Of a DNA stretch of 64,000 nucleotides, positions 1 through 11,999 are shown piece after piece. Origin of the DNA: Glandiceps talaboti (Eukaryota > Hemichordata > Enteropneusta > Spengelidae). Each line of letters starts with the position of its first letter. Position 1 is the stretch's first letter. The stretch covers positions 10,415,540 to 10,479,539 of the forward strand of contig NC_135569.1 of assembly GCF_964340395.1 (NCBI RefSeq), read 5' to 3'. Below the pieces are notes generated by a model. The model searched no databases, was not told the origin of the DNA, and worked only from the letters and a program-made list of their open reading frames with translations. The position numbers were made by a program, and so were the translations under genes.

Positions 1-544
1 CTTGACAAATATCTTACCAACTTTGCTAAATCTTATTGTCTGGCTTGACAAAAATGTTACCTAAACTGCTACATTTTATAATCTGGCTTGAAACGCCACC
101 CTACTGTGAGCATAATGTTCAATGTCCATTGAAAAGCTAATATCAAAATGTCACAACAATAGTTTTAGTTTGTGTCTATCTTAGTAAACCAAGACCTCAG
201 TTGCCAGAGTAGTATATCAACATGTCACAACAATAGTTTTAGTTTGTGTCTATCTTAGATTGCCGAAACCTTGATTGTCACTGTTATAAGCTTAGGTATC
301 ATGATTTGCTATTCAAACAGATACCAGTACAATGTGCTGTTATGTAACAGCTATTTCCCTCATCTGAAATAGTTGCTGCATAACACAGTTTAACAGCCCT
401 CAGGGTAACAGACGTCTGCAAGCGCCCGCATAGCCAAGTATTGTAAGTGCATACTTTTCTCATTTGTGTTATTCATAACAGTGACTGATTTATGTGTTTA
501 TCAATGGAATCATGATTAATGAATAGTTAATTCACAAACTTTGT
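1..544. repeat. Left flank with short direct repeats, no gene
   Basis: No coding region is supported. A 44-bp segment is present twice in direct orientation, at 141-184 and 215-258, with one or two mismatches, and a diverged inverted relative lies near 11190-11240, so it belongs to a dispersed repeat. If VPS13D continues leftwards as expected, this stretch is VPS13D intron, but I found no further VPS13D exon in it. Confidence 0.5.
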
Positions 545-1000
545 ATGTCACTTCTAGGCTACACAACTGAAGGGCTCCGAGCACTCACTAACTTGCCGTT
601 ACCACAAGAAGGAATATCACCAACTAGCCACCATTATAGAGAGTTGTCACCTGTTGGCTATTTCACTACGTCATTGAAGCTATTCTGTTTGTGGGTAGCA
701 TTCTTCTTCACTGGATACCACAGTGTGTGATCACTAGGTCACCACACTCATTTCTAGGCTACATCATTAGAGGGCACAGTCTCTACTTTGCTGTACCACA
801 AGAAGGAATATCACCAACTAGCTATACCATTATTGGTTATTCCACTAAGTCATTACGGCTATTCTATAGTGGGAGAGTTCTTCACTGGATAACTCAGTGT
901 ACAGTCACTATTAAATTCATCATACTGCAAGGGAGTTCTCTTATACACCCAAGCTGTATCATCAACAGAATTGACCATTACTAGATTACACAACATAACT
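545..1000. repeat. Imperfect tandem duplication of about 200 bp upstream of the TLR gene
   Basis: Two diverged direct copies start near 553 and 750. Each begins with a GGCTACA block, carries the shared block ACCACAAGAAGGAATATCAC (at about 600 and 796), and ends near a TTCTTCACTGGAT block (708 and 878). Open frames across it are chance products of the duplication. It may contain the proximal promoter of the TLR gene. Confidence 0.5.
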
Positions 1001-1022
1001 ACAGGGTCCCGTTACTGGAAAG

Positions 1023-3851
1023 ATGTACTATAAATTATGCATTAGGATGTCAACTTTCAAGTTATGGAGTGTTTGGGTTTTATTTTTCATGACAAATCAC
1101 CCTTCTACGGTGTACTTACATCTACATCCATGTCACTCTGATATTACTGATCCTACAAGATTTGACTGTTCTGATCAACACCTGATGTCAATTCCGTCAC
1201 GTTTACCACACGATATAGACTACCTAGATTTACAAGACAACCAGATTTCAATGATTCCTGACCTGACACTTAAACATTTCAAAAAATTGATTTATCTTGA
1301 TCTCTCTGGCAACCCTATCGAGAAACTAACCAGCGGTGCTTTTACAGGCCTTTCCCAGTTGAAGACTTTAAGAGTCTACTTCAATGAACTAAAGGAAATC
1401 AATGCAAGTACTTTTTTGTATCTGTCAAGCTTAGAAAAACTGGATCTCTCTTCTTCACAAATACTGGAAATCAAACCGAATACATTCTCTGGTCTTCATT
1501 CTCTGGACTCTCTTGATTTAAGCTTTTGCTATACAATAAAAGCTCTGTACAACGGTTCCTTCAGTGGGCTTACAACATTGACATCTTTAGATTTACAAAG
1601 GAATGTACTGGAATTCATACAATCAGATATTTTTTTAGATTTACCGAATCTGAAATTGCTAGATCTAGGATGGAACGAACTAAGTCAAGTTCCAAGAGGT
1701 ATATGTAGGCATTCCCCTGATATAGAATCTTTATCTTTCAGAAATAATCTGCATTTATCTTCAGCAAAGCTTGACACCAGTTACGCAAATTGCAGTAATC
1801 TGACTCGTTTAGTATTTGATTTCACCACTATTACTGTTATCAACAAAAATGACTTTTTACCGTTGAAGAACCACTCCTTGGAATACATGTCATTCTACGG
1901 ATGTCCACTGCATCAAATTGACGAAAGCTCATTCGATATAAAAAGAATCAAATCGTTCAGGTTTGGTCACGCGTCAACAATCTTGAAGAACAGCTTACAG
2001 AACATGAAGAATATGAATGTTACGAATCTAACTATTGGACTTTTAGAAACTCTGACGGACTTGTCGATTGAGACATTCGAAAATCTGCAAAGTTCCATAC
2101 TTGCAGAAAGTGTAGAGAGTCTAACTTTGGAATGGACTACTCTAAAAACAATTGCAGATAATACGTTTAATTCCTTTACGAATCTACAAGAACTTAACTT
2201 GGCAAATAACCGTATTACTGCAATCAGCCAAAATGCATTCTTTGGCTTGACGAAACTGCAAAGTTTAAATCTGGGGTCGAATAACCTTCAAAACTTGCCT
2301 GCAGGACTTTTCCTACCTCTTTCGATCACTTTGCAGAGTTTGAACCTTTCAGATAACGAAATCAGTATACTAACTCGAAATTCTTTAAGTGGGTTGGAAA
2401 ATCTCAAAGAATTCTACTTTGCTGATCAAAAAGTCTTTAATGTTGATGCAGCGAGAGACAGTTTTGATCACTTGAGAATGTTAGAAAAAATTGTTCTGTC
2501 GGGCAACAGTTTTGAAGAGCATTTCAAACTGCCGATGTCTTTGCTGGGTCAACTGAGGCATTTAGAAATCGTAAAAACATCAACTGTAGAAAACATTTTG
2601 TTGTATTTGTGTGACAATGTAACAAATCTTGAATACATTAATGCTGATGGCTCAACATGGTTTGTAGATGAAGCTGGTAATTTCGAAGAATGTACGACAT
2701 CGGTGAAACACTTATCAGTAGCTCACGTTGATTTGACTGAGACCTGGTTAATTTGTTTCTGGGATTTACGCCCAGTTGGATATCTCTTTCAAAATCTTGA
2801 ATCATTAGACATGAATCATGACAACATAAAAGATTTTCCGAACCACTGTTTTGATTTTATGCCTGACTTACAGCATCTTAATCTAAGTTATAATCGTATT
2901 GTGGCAATAACGCCAGAGATGTGGGCAGGACTTAATAAACTAAGAACGTTAGATTTGAGACATAATCAGATTTCCACGATTGACAGTACGTCGTTTCAAA
3001 ATTTACCACAATTAACGGAGTTATATCTTGGAGGCAACATATACAGGTGTTCCTGTGATTTAAAATGGTTTCTGACACAGCTTAGAATCCAGACGTGGGA
3101 GGTCATTCCCCCCGACTATCAGACTGATACCCGTATCTATTGGTTACAAGATTACCAATGCAAATCTCCGAATCATCTCCAGGGTCGTTATCTAATTGAA
3201 TATAATCCATCTACCCTTGAATGTAATCTAGTCTTTCTAATACTTACGGTACTTGGTTTTTGTTTGATATTTCTCGCGATTGGTATTGCTGTCGCACGTC
3301 AATATAAAGACCATATTCGTTACAAATGGTTTCTTTGTAAACTCAAAAGGCGTGGCTATGAACCAATAGCAGGGGATGACCAAGACTGGAGGTACAATGG
3401 ATATGTTACCAACGGCAACACGGAAGAGGAGCAAAATTGGGTCTACGATCATTTCGTACCATACTTAGAGGATGAATTAACGTTTCAGATTTATCTACGT
3501 GATCGTGATCTTAGCGGTGGTGCTAATAGAATTAAAAGTACTGCCAAGGCTATATACGATAGTAAACATGTCATTTTTGTGTTGACAAAACATTCAGTTC
3601 AAGACGGATTTTTTATGTTTGAATTACGCACAGCTTTTGAGCGGCTTCTAAGTGAACGAAAGGATGTGATTATTCTTGTGGAGTTGGAAGAGATTCCAGA
3701 CTCTGAACTCCCTAGGTTGCTACGACTACTGTACTGTCATAAAGAAAAGTTAACTTGGACAAACAAAGAGCCAGGAAAATCCCTCTTTTGGGAAAAAATA
3801 AAGTACGAAATTCAAAAAAATAATAATGTTAATTACAAAATTCATGTTTGA
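1023..3851 (+). CDS. Toll-like receptor, single exon, single C-terminal cysteine cluster type
   Basis: An intact 942-residue open frame encodes an innate immune receptor. Residues about 9-32 are a hydrophobic signal peptide; Met1 or Met9 could start it, and Met9 puts the hydrophobic core nearer the N-terminus. A small LRRNT-like cap (Cys37, Cys49) is followed by roughly twenty LxxLxLxxN-type leucine-rich repeats to about residue 675. One LRRCT cap follows, with a CSC motif near 677-679 and two further cysteines, as in vertebrate-type TLRs. A membrane span lies near 736-759 and a cytoplasmic TIR domain near 790-935. In the TIR domain, box 1 reads YNGYVTN rather than the usual YDAFVSY, box 2 reads RDRDLSGG, lacking the BB-loop proline, and box 3 keeps FW near 922. 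Family knowledge predicts MyD88-type adaptor signalling; ligand and cell-surface or endosomal location cannot be read here. It lies antisense to, and probably within an intron of, VPS13D. Confidence 0.93.
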   Translation: MYYKLCIRMSTFKLWSVWVLFFMTNHPSTVYLHLHPCHSDITDPTRFDCSDQHLMSIPSRLPHDIDYLDLQDNQISMIPDLTLKHFKKLIYLDLSGNPIEKLTSGAFTGLSQLKTLRVYFNELKEINASTFLYLSSLEKLDLSSSQILEIKPNTFSGLHSLDSLDLSFCYTIKALYNGSFSGLTTLTSLDLQRNVLEFIQSDIFLDLPNLKLLDLGWNELSQVPRGICRHSPDIESLSFRNNLHLSSAKLDTSYANCSNLTRLVFDFTTITVINKNDFLPLKNHSLEYMSFYGCPLHQIDESSFDIKRIKSFRFGHASTILKNSLQNMKNMNVTNLTIGLLETLTDLSIETFENLQSSILAESVESLTLEWTTLKTIADNTFNSFTNLQELNLANNRITAISQNAFFGLTKLQSLNLGSNNLQNLPAGLFLPLSITLQSLNLSDNEISILTRNSLSGLENLKEFYFADQKVFNVDAARDSFDHLRMLEKIVLSGNSFEEHFKLPMSLLGQLRHLEIVKTSTVENILLYLCDNVTNLEYINADGSTWFVDEAGNFEECTTSVKHLSVAHVDLTETWLICFWDLRPVGYLFQNLESLDMNHDNIKDFPNHCFDFMPDLQHLNLSYNRIVAITPEMWAGLNKLRTLDLRHNQISTIDSTSFQNLPQLTELYLGGNIYRCSCDLKWFLTQLRIQTWEVIPPDYQTDTRIYWLQDYQCKSPNHLQGRYLIEYNPSTLECNLVFLILTVLGFCLIFLAIGIAVARQYKDHIRYKWFLCKLKRRGYEPIAGDDQDWRYNGYVTNGNTEEEQNWVYDHFVPYLEDELTFQIYLRDRDLSGGANRIKSTAKAIYDSKHVIFVLTKHSVQDGFFMFELRTAFERLLSERKDVIILVELEEIPDSELPRLLRLLYCHKEKLTWTNKEPGKSLFWEKIKYEIQKNNNVNYKIHV

Positions 3852-3885
3852 AGCTAGAAGGTTATAATGAAGCAATCTTTAACAT

Positions 3886-4003
3886 ATCATCGTCCTCGCA
3901 AACCAGAGCTGTTATTTCTTTTGTGATACTACGAAATGCCACGACCTGTCTATGGCGTGTTTTGGACTGTGCCATAAAAGAGGCTGTGGTTTGCGATGAT
4001 GAG
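3886..4003. repeat. Short foldback element just after the TLR stop codon
   Basis: Arms of about 22 bp at 3886-3910 and 3982-4003 are near-perfect inverted repeats around a shared block TCGCAAACCA. They start 35 bp after the TLR stop, so the TLR 3' UTR would fold into a hairpin here. Sequence at 4080-4130 has a diverged inverted relative near 29780-29830, which favours a mobile foldback element over a dedicated regulatory hairpin. Confidence 0.5.
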
Positions 4004-4218
4004 ATATCACAAGTGAAATTTCACTTTTCATATTTGGAACAAGACAGTCTAGATCAATAGTAATCATTACTGTGAATCTGGAAATTTTCGCTAAAGACTT
4101 GTTTTCGCTAATTTCGCTCGAAAAAAAACCCTGCAAAAAATAGGTAGTGACTAAAAGGCTAGTAAATAGGATGGATATAATGAGATTGTAAAAATATGAT
4201 AATAGTCAAAAAATCTGT

Positions 4219-4224
4219 AATAAA
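4219..4224 (+). terminator. Candidate polyadenylation signal of the TLR gene
   Basis: This is an AATAAA hexamer 368 bp after the TLR stop codon in sense orientation, and the first good hexamer I saw downstream. The actual cleavage site is not visible. Confidence 0.4.
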
Positions 4225-4615
4225 ACTTTCTGAAGAAAATTTCCCCTGTTTTTGATCTTTTTTGTCCATAAATACTGTAAATTAATGTCAAAGCTATTGC
4301 AGCAGGACTGGTTGCATTGAAATTAATTGATTCCATGTTTGTATATGTGTCATTATAGAGGCAATTACTCAATTGCTATTGTTTTGGCAATGAGGCTTCA
4401 GTTGCAAGGGATTATGGAATGATTATGTTCTTGCAACATTAATTGCTGGCACCAGAAACAATCACCCTATGACCACACTACACAGATTTTGAGTTTATGT
4501 CTTTTGACCAAAAGTTACACTGTAAATCACTGACATGTTAATAACTGTTAACCCCCACCCCCACCCCCATCCCCACCCCTTCCTATGTCATAGCCATTAT
4601 TCATGATGTTTGGAG

Positions 4616-5052
4616 TGATGATGGTTGAATAGTTAGAGTGTCTGGCCTGAATATATACGTTGCCTGTTCAAGCCCCATCACTGCCATTTGCTTCTGAATG
4701 GTTAAAGTATTTTTGAGCAAGATTTGAACCATAATTGTGCCTCAGTCCACCCAGCTGTATAAATGGGGACCCGGTAGGATAGAGGTTGCAATGTTAATGC
4801 TTTAATCCTATGCACTTATAAAGGCTGCAATGGATTGTATGCTCCCCAGGGAGTTGAGGAAGTGTAAAGGGCCACTGTGCCTCTATAGAGCCATGCCAAG
4901 GGTAGTAATTATAATAGAAGCATTTTGAGCACAGAATGGGAGCGCACCATATAAAAATCTGTCTTGTGGCACAACTGTATTTGGCTGTTTCTATGGGCGT
5001 GGTCTTGTTGCTAGGCATTTTTAGTAGTGTGGGAAAACACTATAAAAACCAA
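4616..5052 (+). mobile_element. tRNA-derived SINE with MIR/CORE-like body (family 1, copy a)
   Basis: The head looks tRNA-like: an A-box-like TGGTTGAATAGTTAGAGTG near 4623 and a B-box-like GTTCAAGCCCC near 4667. The body carries GCAAGATTTGAACC, TGTGCCTCAG and CAGCTGTATAAATGGGGACC, the order seen in MIR/CORE-type SINEs. The 3' part includes GGCTGCAATGGATTGTATG and a tail ending in a CACTATAAAA-type block. Related copies lie at 8393-8765 (+), 22683-22925 (-), 29235-29400 (+, 3' part) and 49990-50170 (+, partial). Confidence 0.7.
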
Positions 5053-5195
5053 CATTTTTATCATTATTGATTATTATTAATATGTTTACATATATCCAAC
5101 CACTCATGTTTCAACAAAATTCTACTGTACTATAACTCTGAACAACAAAGTTGAGAAAATCTCTATAAAGGAATGGTTATTATTTTATTACATAC

Positions 5196-6361
5196 ATGGC
5201 CAACTGGTTCCTGGCTGTAAGAAGTTACTGGTTTTTCAAATTCTTCCAGAGGCTCTCCAAGATTTTTATCCAGGAATCCACGGATGAGATTATACTGCAT
5301 GATATCCATGGAACAATGCACGGAAGACAGCATTCCATTGATGCTGAAATTTGGCACTGGAAAGAGAAATAGACAAGATTATGAAAAAGATGTGGCCAAA
5401 AAAAAGAAAAAAATTGTTTCTGGTCAGTGCGTGCATCACTTAAATACCCTTGGCTTCAGTCTTTTTTTTTGTGTTTATCCAGCCCATGCAGTCTGCAGAT
5501 CTGGGGGAAACACAAAAATAACCCTCCCTACTTCAGTGAAGTCAACTACAGAGCCAATCATGAACAAGCAAATGACATCTGCCCCACATACACACTTGCT
5601 CTAAAGTACAAAATAAAAAAGAACAGTAACTGCCATAAATAGTAGACTGAGTGACAGGTCTGTTGAGAACTAAAAAAAGAACAAATTCACGCTGTCACAC
5701 CACTTTAAACAAAATGTTCTGACCAGAAACAAGTTCCCCCTCCCCACCCCCCTTATTTCTCTGTTTCTTTTGTCTGAGGAACTAGGAAGTTGTACACCAT
5801 TTAAATAGATGTCTTGTGTTCAATCTTAGTCTAAGGTTCAATTCATTGTATTGCAATATTGTCTATAAAAATAGAGTGCTTAGTAACAGTCAGTCTAGAT
5901 ATTGGAGTCATGTATTTTTTACGACCTGTTATCAGATACCATACTTGGCGTTGATTTTTTGAATTGGACTTTCCAAAGAGTGTAATTGTTTATATACAGG
6001 GGTCTTATCAATTGAGTTTATCTTGAAAATCACAACTGTGTCTATTCCTTTCACACTGGTCATTTGAATATCACTGTAACATTTTGTGTGCACACTTCTG
6101 AACTAGCTGATAACAGCTAAAGATAAACATTGGGAATAAATTACACTCAATATTTACATTATCATCTTTACTGAACATAAAAGTAATCAAAAATACATGT
6201 AAATCTTCACATATATACCAATGCAGTGATGACAGCAGCTTCTGTTAACTAGATAGAAGACTGTACAACTATTCAGACTCACCTATTCTGCTGTAGTCTG
6301 CATTCAAGTTTCTCTCCACTTGTAACTTTAATATACATTTCTCTTTCAGCAACTTGCCACC
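5196..6361 (-). CDS. VPS13D: VPS13D exons 31-32, last exons visible
   Basis: Residues 2485-2564. Exon 31 (6283-6361) has [12 protein letters not shown]. Exon 32 (5196-5356) has [19 protein letters not shown] and [13 protein letters not shown], which match the vertebrate protein closely. Exon 32 ends in phase 0 at a GTATGT donor; reading on would give a stop at 5163, so the transcript must splice to an exon further left. I found none between 1 and 5195, so the next exon is beyond the window. Confidence 0.9.
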
Positions 6362-9300
6362 CTAATATCCAAACAATTACATATCAAATTTACATATCAT
6401 ATGCAACTGGAGCATTTTTTGAAACTGTTTTGTTTACACTGAAGGGAATAAGCACTCTGGTGTCATGAATATTCATTGTTCAACCATGAATATATTATTT
6501 CTGTTGACTCCCAGAATGCAATAGCCCAGAGCAGAGATTCCCTATAAAGGCACAAGATCAATGTGATGCTTCTCTGAAATCACAAGTGATGTAAAATCAT
6601 GAAATGATTGGAGAACCCATAATTTATGAAATATTTCTATTGCATATTGGGTGGTGTTCCCCTTTAATTTTCAATCAGTATTTTCAACCCGTTAGATTCT
6701 GTATTCATTATGAAATCTTAAATATGATTTAAAATGTAATACTAATAAACATAATAACAATAATAATCTTTATTTATACTGGATAGTTCTTTAAGTATAT
6801 AAACACTTATCTCCCAAGAAGTCCAGTGAGGGCCATCCCTCATGGGTTTAGTGTTAATGCAGGAGGAAACTGGAGTACCCAGGGAAAATGTGCATTGTTC
6901 AGTAGAGTCAAACTGAACGACACTCTTCTTACTTACAGTGTTGTACATTCAATCAAACCCTGAATGGGTTTGAACCCGACCGCAGCAGTAAGAGGCAAGT
7001 GGTTTAACCACTCGGCCAACAACAACCCCAAATGTAAACTCAAATCATTAGAATTTGGACAGTTACTGACCTTTCTTTGCACAATGAATGATGGGAACAC
7101 CATGCCTGATTTCTCTCTTTCTTTGGTCTTGTCATCAGCATCTGTTCTTTCTGCAGAGTACAAATCCATATCTACAAGATCAATGTGCATCACGTCTAAA
7201 AGACATCGATGTGTCAGTGGAGTAGGTCCTCCCTCTGCTGTAGCACAGCTGATATGTTGTAAATTGAGTGGACATTCTGTATGATGGAAAGACTCGAAAT
7301 TTGTAGCTGATGATTCTGAAGATGGTGGTGGACTACTGACAGATGTTGATGTTCCTTGCAGCTTATCGGGGGATGACTGTGAACCGAACAACGGTTTACC
7401 TATGGCGGGTTGTGACTGACTAGCGACTATGGGCGTTGATGCTCCTTTTGGTTGATCGAGCATTGAGACACTGGACTGCCGTGATGATGATGGCATGCTG
7501 ACTGCTGGTTGTGACTGACTAGCAGTGATAGGCGTTCCTCCGGGCTTATCAGACAATGATTTGCCTGATGGCTGTGAAGACATTGAAGATACATCTACGG
7601 AAGACATTGCTTGTTGTGTGGAATAGTAACTAGCACTTGATGTCTGGGCTGAAGTCACATCAGTATCTGAGAAACCCTTTCGGAGATTCAAATTTGGCAT
7701 TTTACTTTCCTTGTGCTGACTGGTTGGTGATGGTTTAGGGTTACTCAGATTGCCCAATGGTCCATCATTTATTGTATAGACCACGCCCTCTGGAGACTTG
7801 GGATCATGTTGCTTATCATCCTTCATAGATGTTGGACTATCACGATCATAGAATTTGACTTTACCGCCTATTTCTGTTGGAACATCTGTAAAAGGTCAAG
7901 AAAAAACTAATTACAATCGTTTACACGGTAATACTTGATATTTTTATCCTCTATTTTATTTTACAATTTTTTTTCTGAATTGTATAATTTGATTTCCTAA
8001 TTGCATTTTCTTCTTATCGTTTTTTTTACTCTGTCTTTTCTTTTTACATAATATTGATAGCTTCTCCAAATCTGGAATTATCCCTTTCGAAGATTGTAGA
8101 CCAAATTATGAAATTTTGTAGCTCACAAGGACAAACTTACTAGAGTAGGTTGTCTGTTTTTGGCTGTTCATGCCAACTAACCAATTTTGATAAAGTATAT
8201 CTATCCATATTGATGATTCAGAAGAAACTGAAATTAATAACTTTATTTTATAACTACACTGTATATTTAAATTACCAAGCCAGACTACATACTGATTAAA
8301 ATCCAAAGTTAGTGGTTGAGTTGTTGATTGATTAGTTGTTCAGCTCAATATATTAGGTTGTTTTGCTCATATCATAGTTATCATTGTGGAATTATGATGT
8401 GCGAATGGTTATATAGTGGTCGGGTTGGAATCTGCAGGTTGAAGGTTCGAGCCCTGTCACTGCATGGTGTTTGTTTCTGAATGACTAAAGTCCTTGGGCA
8501 AGATTTGAACCACGACTGTGCCTCAGTCAACCCAGCTGTATAATTGGGGACCTGGTAGGATGTAGGTTGCAATGTGAATGCTTTTTATATAATCAAATGC
8601 ACTTATAAAGGCTGCAATGGATTGTATGCTCCCCAGGGTGTTGAGGGAGTATAAATGGTCATTGTGCCACCATTGATCCATGCCTGGGGTAATTATTGTG
8701 AGTGCCTTGAGCTCTCAGGAGGAAAGGTGCATCATAAATCTTCATCATTACTATCATTTTATACATTCATGTTTTTTATTTTGTCTTGGTCACCACCTTT
8801 CTGTGACCAAGACCATACAATGAATATGTCATAAAAAGACCAATTCAAGCAAAGGTAATAGCAATAAACAGTTAGATTTTACACAAACTGACTACTTACC
8901 AATGTCTTAAACGGTTAGATTTTACTCACACTGACTACTTACCAATGTCTTAAATGGGTAGATTTTCCCCACACTGACTACTTACCAATGTCTTTCAGTA
9001 TAACTGATATTGATCCTGGTGAGCCTGCATACAGGAATTCATTCTTGACCGTTAAGTTACCTAGGTTGACAACAAGAACTTCACTAGATGATGAATTCTT
9101 AGGGAATAAAATCACTGGTGACCCTGCTTCAATATCAAGAATTATCCTGGATGCTGTCTTCTTGGAGTCTTTGATCTGATGATGAAAATCAGTTTATTTG
9201 TGTCATGAAAACAGCTAGAATAGGAGAATATGTCAATGGTGCACTGTGGGTACTCAAACTGGTGATGTCATGGCACAGAAGTACACAAACCAATGATGTC

Positions 9301-11940
9301 ACGTACAAACTGATGATGTCATAGCATTATAATTACACAAACTGGTGATGTCATGGAATAGGTCATGGTACATCAACTGTATGAATTAACAGGTGCTAAA
9401 ACTGTGATAAGGATACACAATAGGCCTTTCCAAAATTTGCCATGGTGGCGCTCTACTTCCTGTCTGTGTGTACCTTGGGGGTATACATGGTATAGGTTAC
9501 TTGGTTAATCATAGAGCACTGCTGCTTTCCTTGATGTCTGAACAATATGAAAAACATCCCTGATTTACACTTCTACAGAATACCAAGCATCAAAGCTCTT
9601 AAGAAACGGTATTATGCGGTGATGATACCCCCAATTTGAGTGAGGGCACTGTATTCTCAATTTCCTGTTTGCAGTCTGGAATGGCCTTTTACATGTCAGC
9701 ATTAGTTCACAGTGAAAAGAACTTACCTCAACATCTTTGCCTTTACTTATTGCACTTGTATGCCCCATATGGTTGTGAAGGTTGTTAAAATGTTCACAAA
9801 ATGCCACAGTTTCACTTAGAAATCGATGTGTATGTACATATTGTACTGATGCCATTCTGAGTTGTACTTTAATATCACATTCTCTTGTTAGATAGGGATC
9901 ATCTGGTCCATACCTATACCATCATTAAAGAAATATTTAGAATCAAACACTTGGACATTGATAGATGTATGAAAAGTTGGGAAGTTTCACAGACTGCCAC
10001 ATGAATTGATTGGTTGGTTGGTGGATTGGTTGAGTGGATGTGTTGATGGGTTTGTTGCTTGAATTGCTTGCTTGATTCATCAATTGGTTACTTGGTTCAT
10101 TGATTGATAGATGTATGAAAAGTTCGGAAGTTTCACAGATTGCCAAATGAATTGATCGATCGATTGGTTGCTTGGGTATGGGTGGGTTTGTTCATTGATA
10201 AGTTAGTTGATTGGCTGCACCATATAGAATGGAGGATAGATGGACAGGTAACACATTGTTAATCCTCTCGTGGAGGGAGTGGGAGGGGGTTGTATTTGCA
10301 CACCATGAACGCAAAACTACAAGTTGAGCAAAACAGGATTAAACACACTTATTTATCATAGGCTGGTTTGGCTCATTTTAGAATTCAGAGTCTGTCAACA
10401 AGTCAAAGGCACTTTTCTGTACTTTTGTCATGTAAAGTTTTCAAATTGAATTGAATTGAATTTACTCAGATTTAATCAAATTGAACGAAAATGCTTTGAA
10501 TTGATTGCAATGACATGAGCTGATTTACATAAAACAAAACTAAAATTATAACTTACTTGAAGATATCAAACCCCAAAGCTTCTTTTCCTGTAGTGATGAA
10601 CCGTTCCCTGTACAAGTGTCCACTTGGTGTTAAATCAGTTAGAGATATCTGTCCTAAACTACCAGCTATCGATGTGTTACCATCAATCAAACCTAAATGA
10701 GCTATTAGTTTAGAGACATTAGCACTGGCTAATTCATACTTGGGTTTGTTTAGGATTAACGTCAACGATTGTACTTTGATGTCAAATTCAGAGTTCTTCT
10801 CTTCTTCCACTGGTGATCCAATATCTGCAATTAAAATACAATTAGTATTAATTATAAAAGATATGCAAAATTAGATGAGATTAGATTATATTAGACTAGA
10901 CTAGATTAGATATGATTAGACTAGATTAGATTAGACAAGACTAGACTAGATTAGATATGATTAGACCAGATTAGATTAGACTAGATTAGATTAGACTAGA
11001 AAATTAGATTAGGCTAGATTAGATTAGATAAGATTAGATTAGATTAGTTTATATTTGACTGTCACATTATTCTAAACACTCTGAGAGATGAAATGGACAA
11101 AATTATGTAAGCTGTGATATGCTTCCTAAAATGTGTTAGGAATTTACAATGTAATTAATGTCTGTACATATGATAGACATTAACAAAACAAACTACTCTA
11201 GCAATCAAGGTCTCAGTTTACTAAGATAGACACAAAATACTAAGTAGTTGCTCAATGTGGTAGATTATACAAATGGGTGATAGTAGAGTCTCTTATGTGT
11301 GAATCTAATAACTCAAAAATGTACTCTGCAAAATCATGGCAATCATCAAAAATGCCATCATGTTACTGTGAGTACAATTGAGGTCCATTCAATAGCATAC
11401 ATCGACATACATTCTCACAAACCAGAGCTGTTATTTGTAGTGTGTCTTGTGTCAATCTTAATGGTAAACAGAAGCCTTGATTTACTAGTCTTAAACAACA
11501 AACTGGAAATTATTAATATTGATGCCAAATCTACTGTGTATTATAACTGTTGAGCAAAAAACTACAAATCGGATATTTTGGCTTATAGCAGAACATTAAA
11601 ATAAATAAAGGCACACTCACATGGTGATATTATTTCAACATCCCCGTCATCATCTGATGGTGTTAGATTAGCTGATACATAATCATTTGGTGATGATGTT
11701 GTTTTACCCTTCGGTGTTCCGATACTGAAGAATGTTAACAAGACAACCCAAGTCTGTAAGTTGACTGTTGTATCCAGGGAATTAAAGTCTACATCAACCA
11801 GTCGATTTATCTGAAAAAGAGGTATGTATGGTGTTAACTGTACGTTGTATGCAAACACTAGGAACTCTTTGATATATCGACTATGGTATCATTATATACA
11901 AAAATGGATGAATTGGGTATGTGTGTATGTATGCATAATT

Positions 11941-11999
<59 letters not shown>

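Noticed and set aside
6960-7030. A possible tRNA-Leu/Ser gene on the minus strand
   Set aside because: Boxes are present, but the sequence continues into a SINE body and repeat tail, without a proper acceptor stem.
6964-7284. A 106-codon plus-strand open frame
   Set aside because: It overlaps VPS13D exon 30 on the opposite strand and a SINE, and is a shadow frame.
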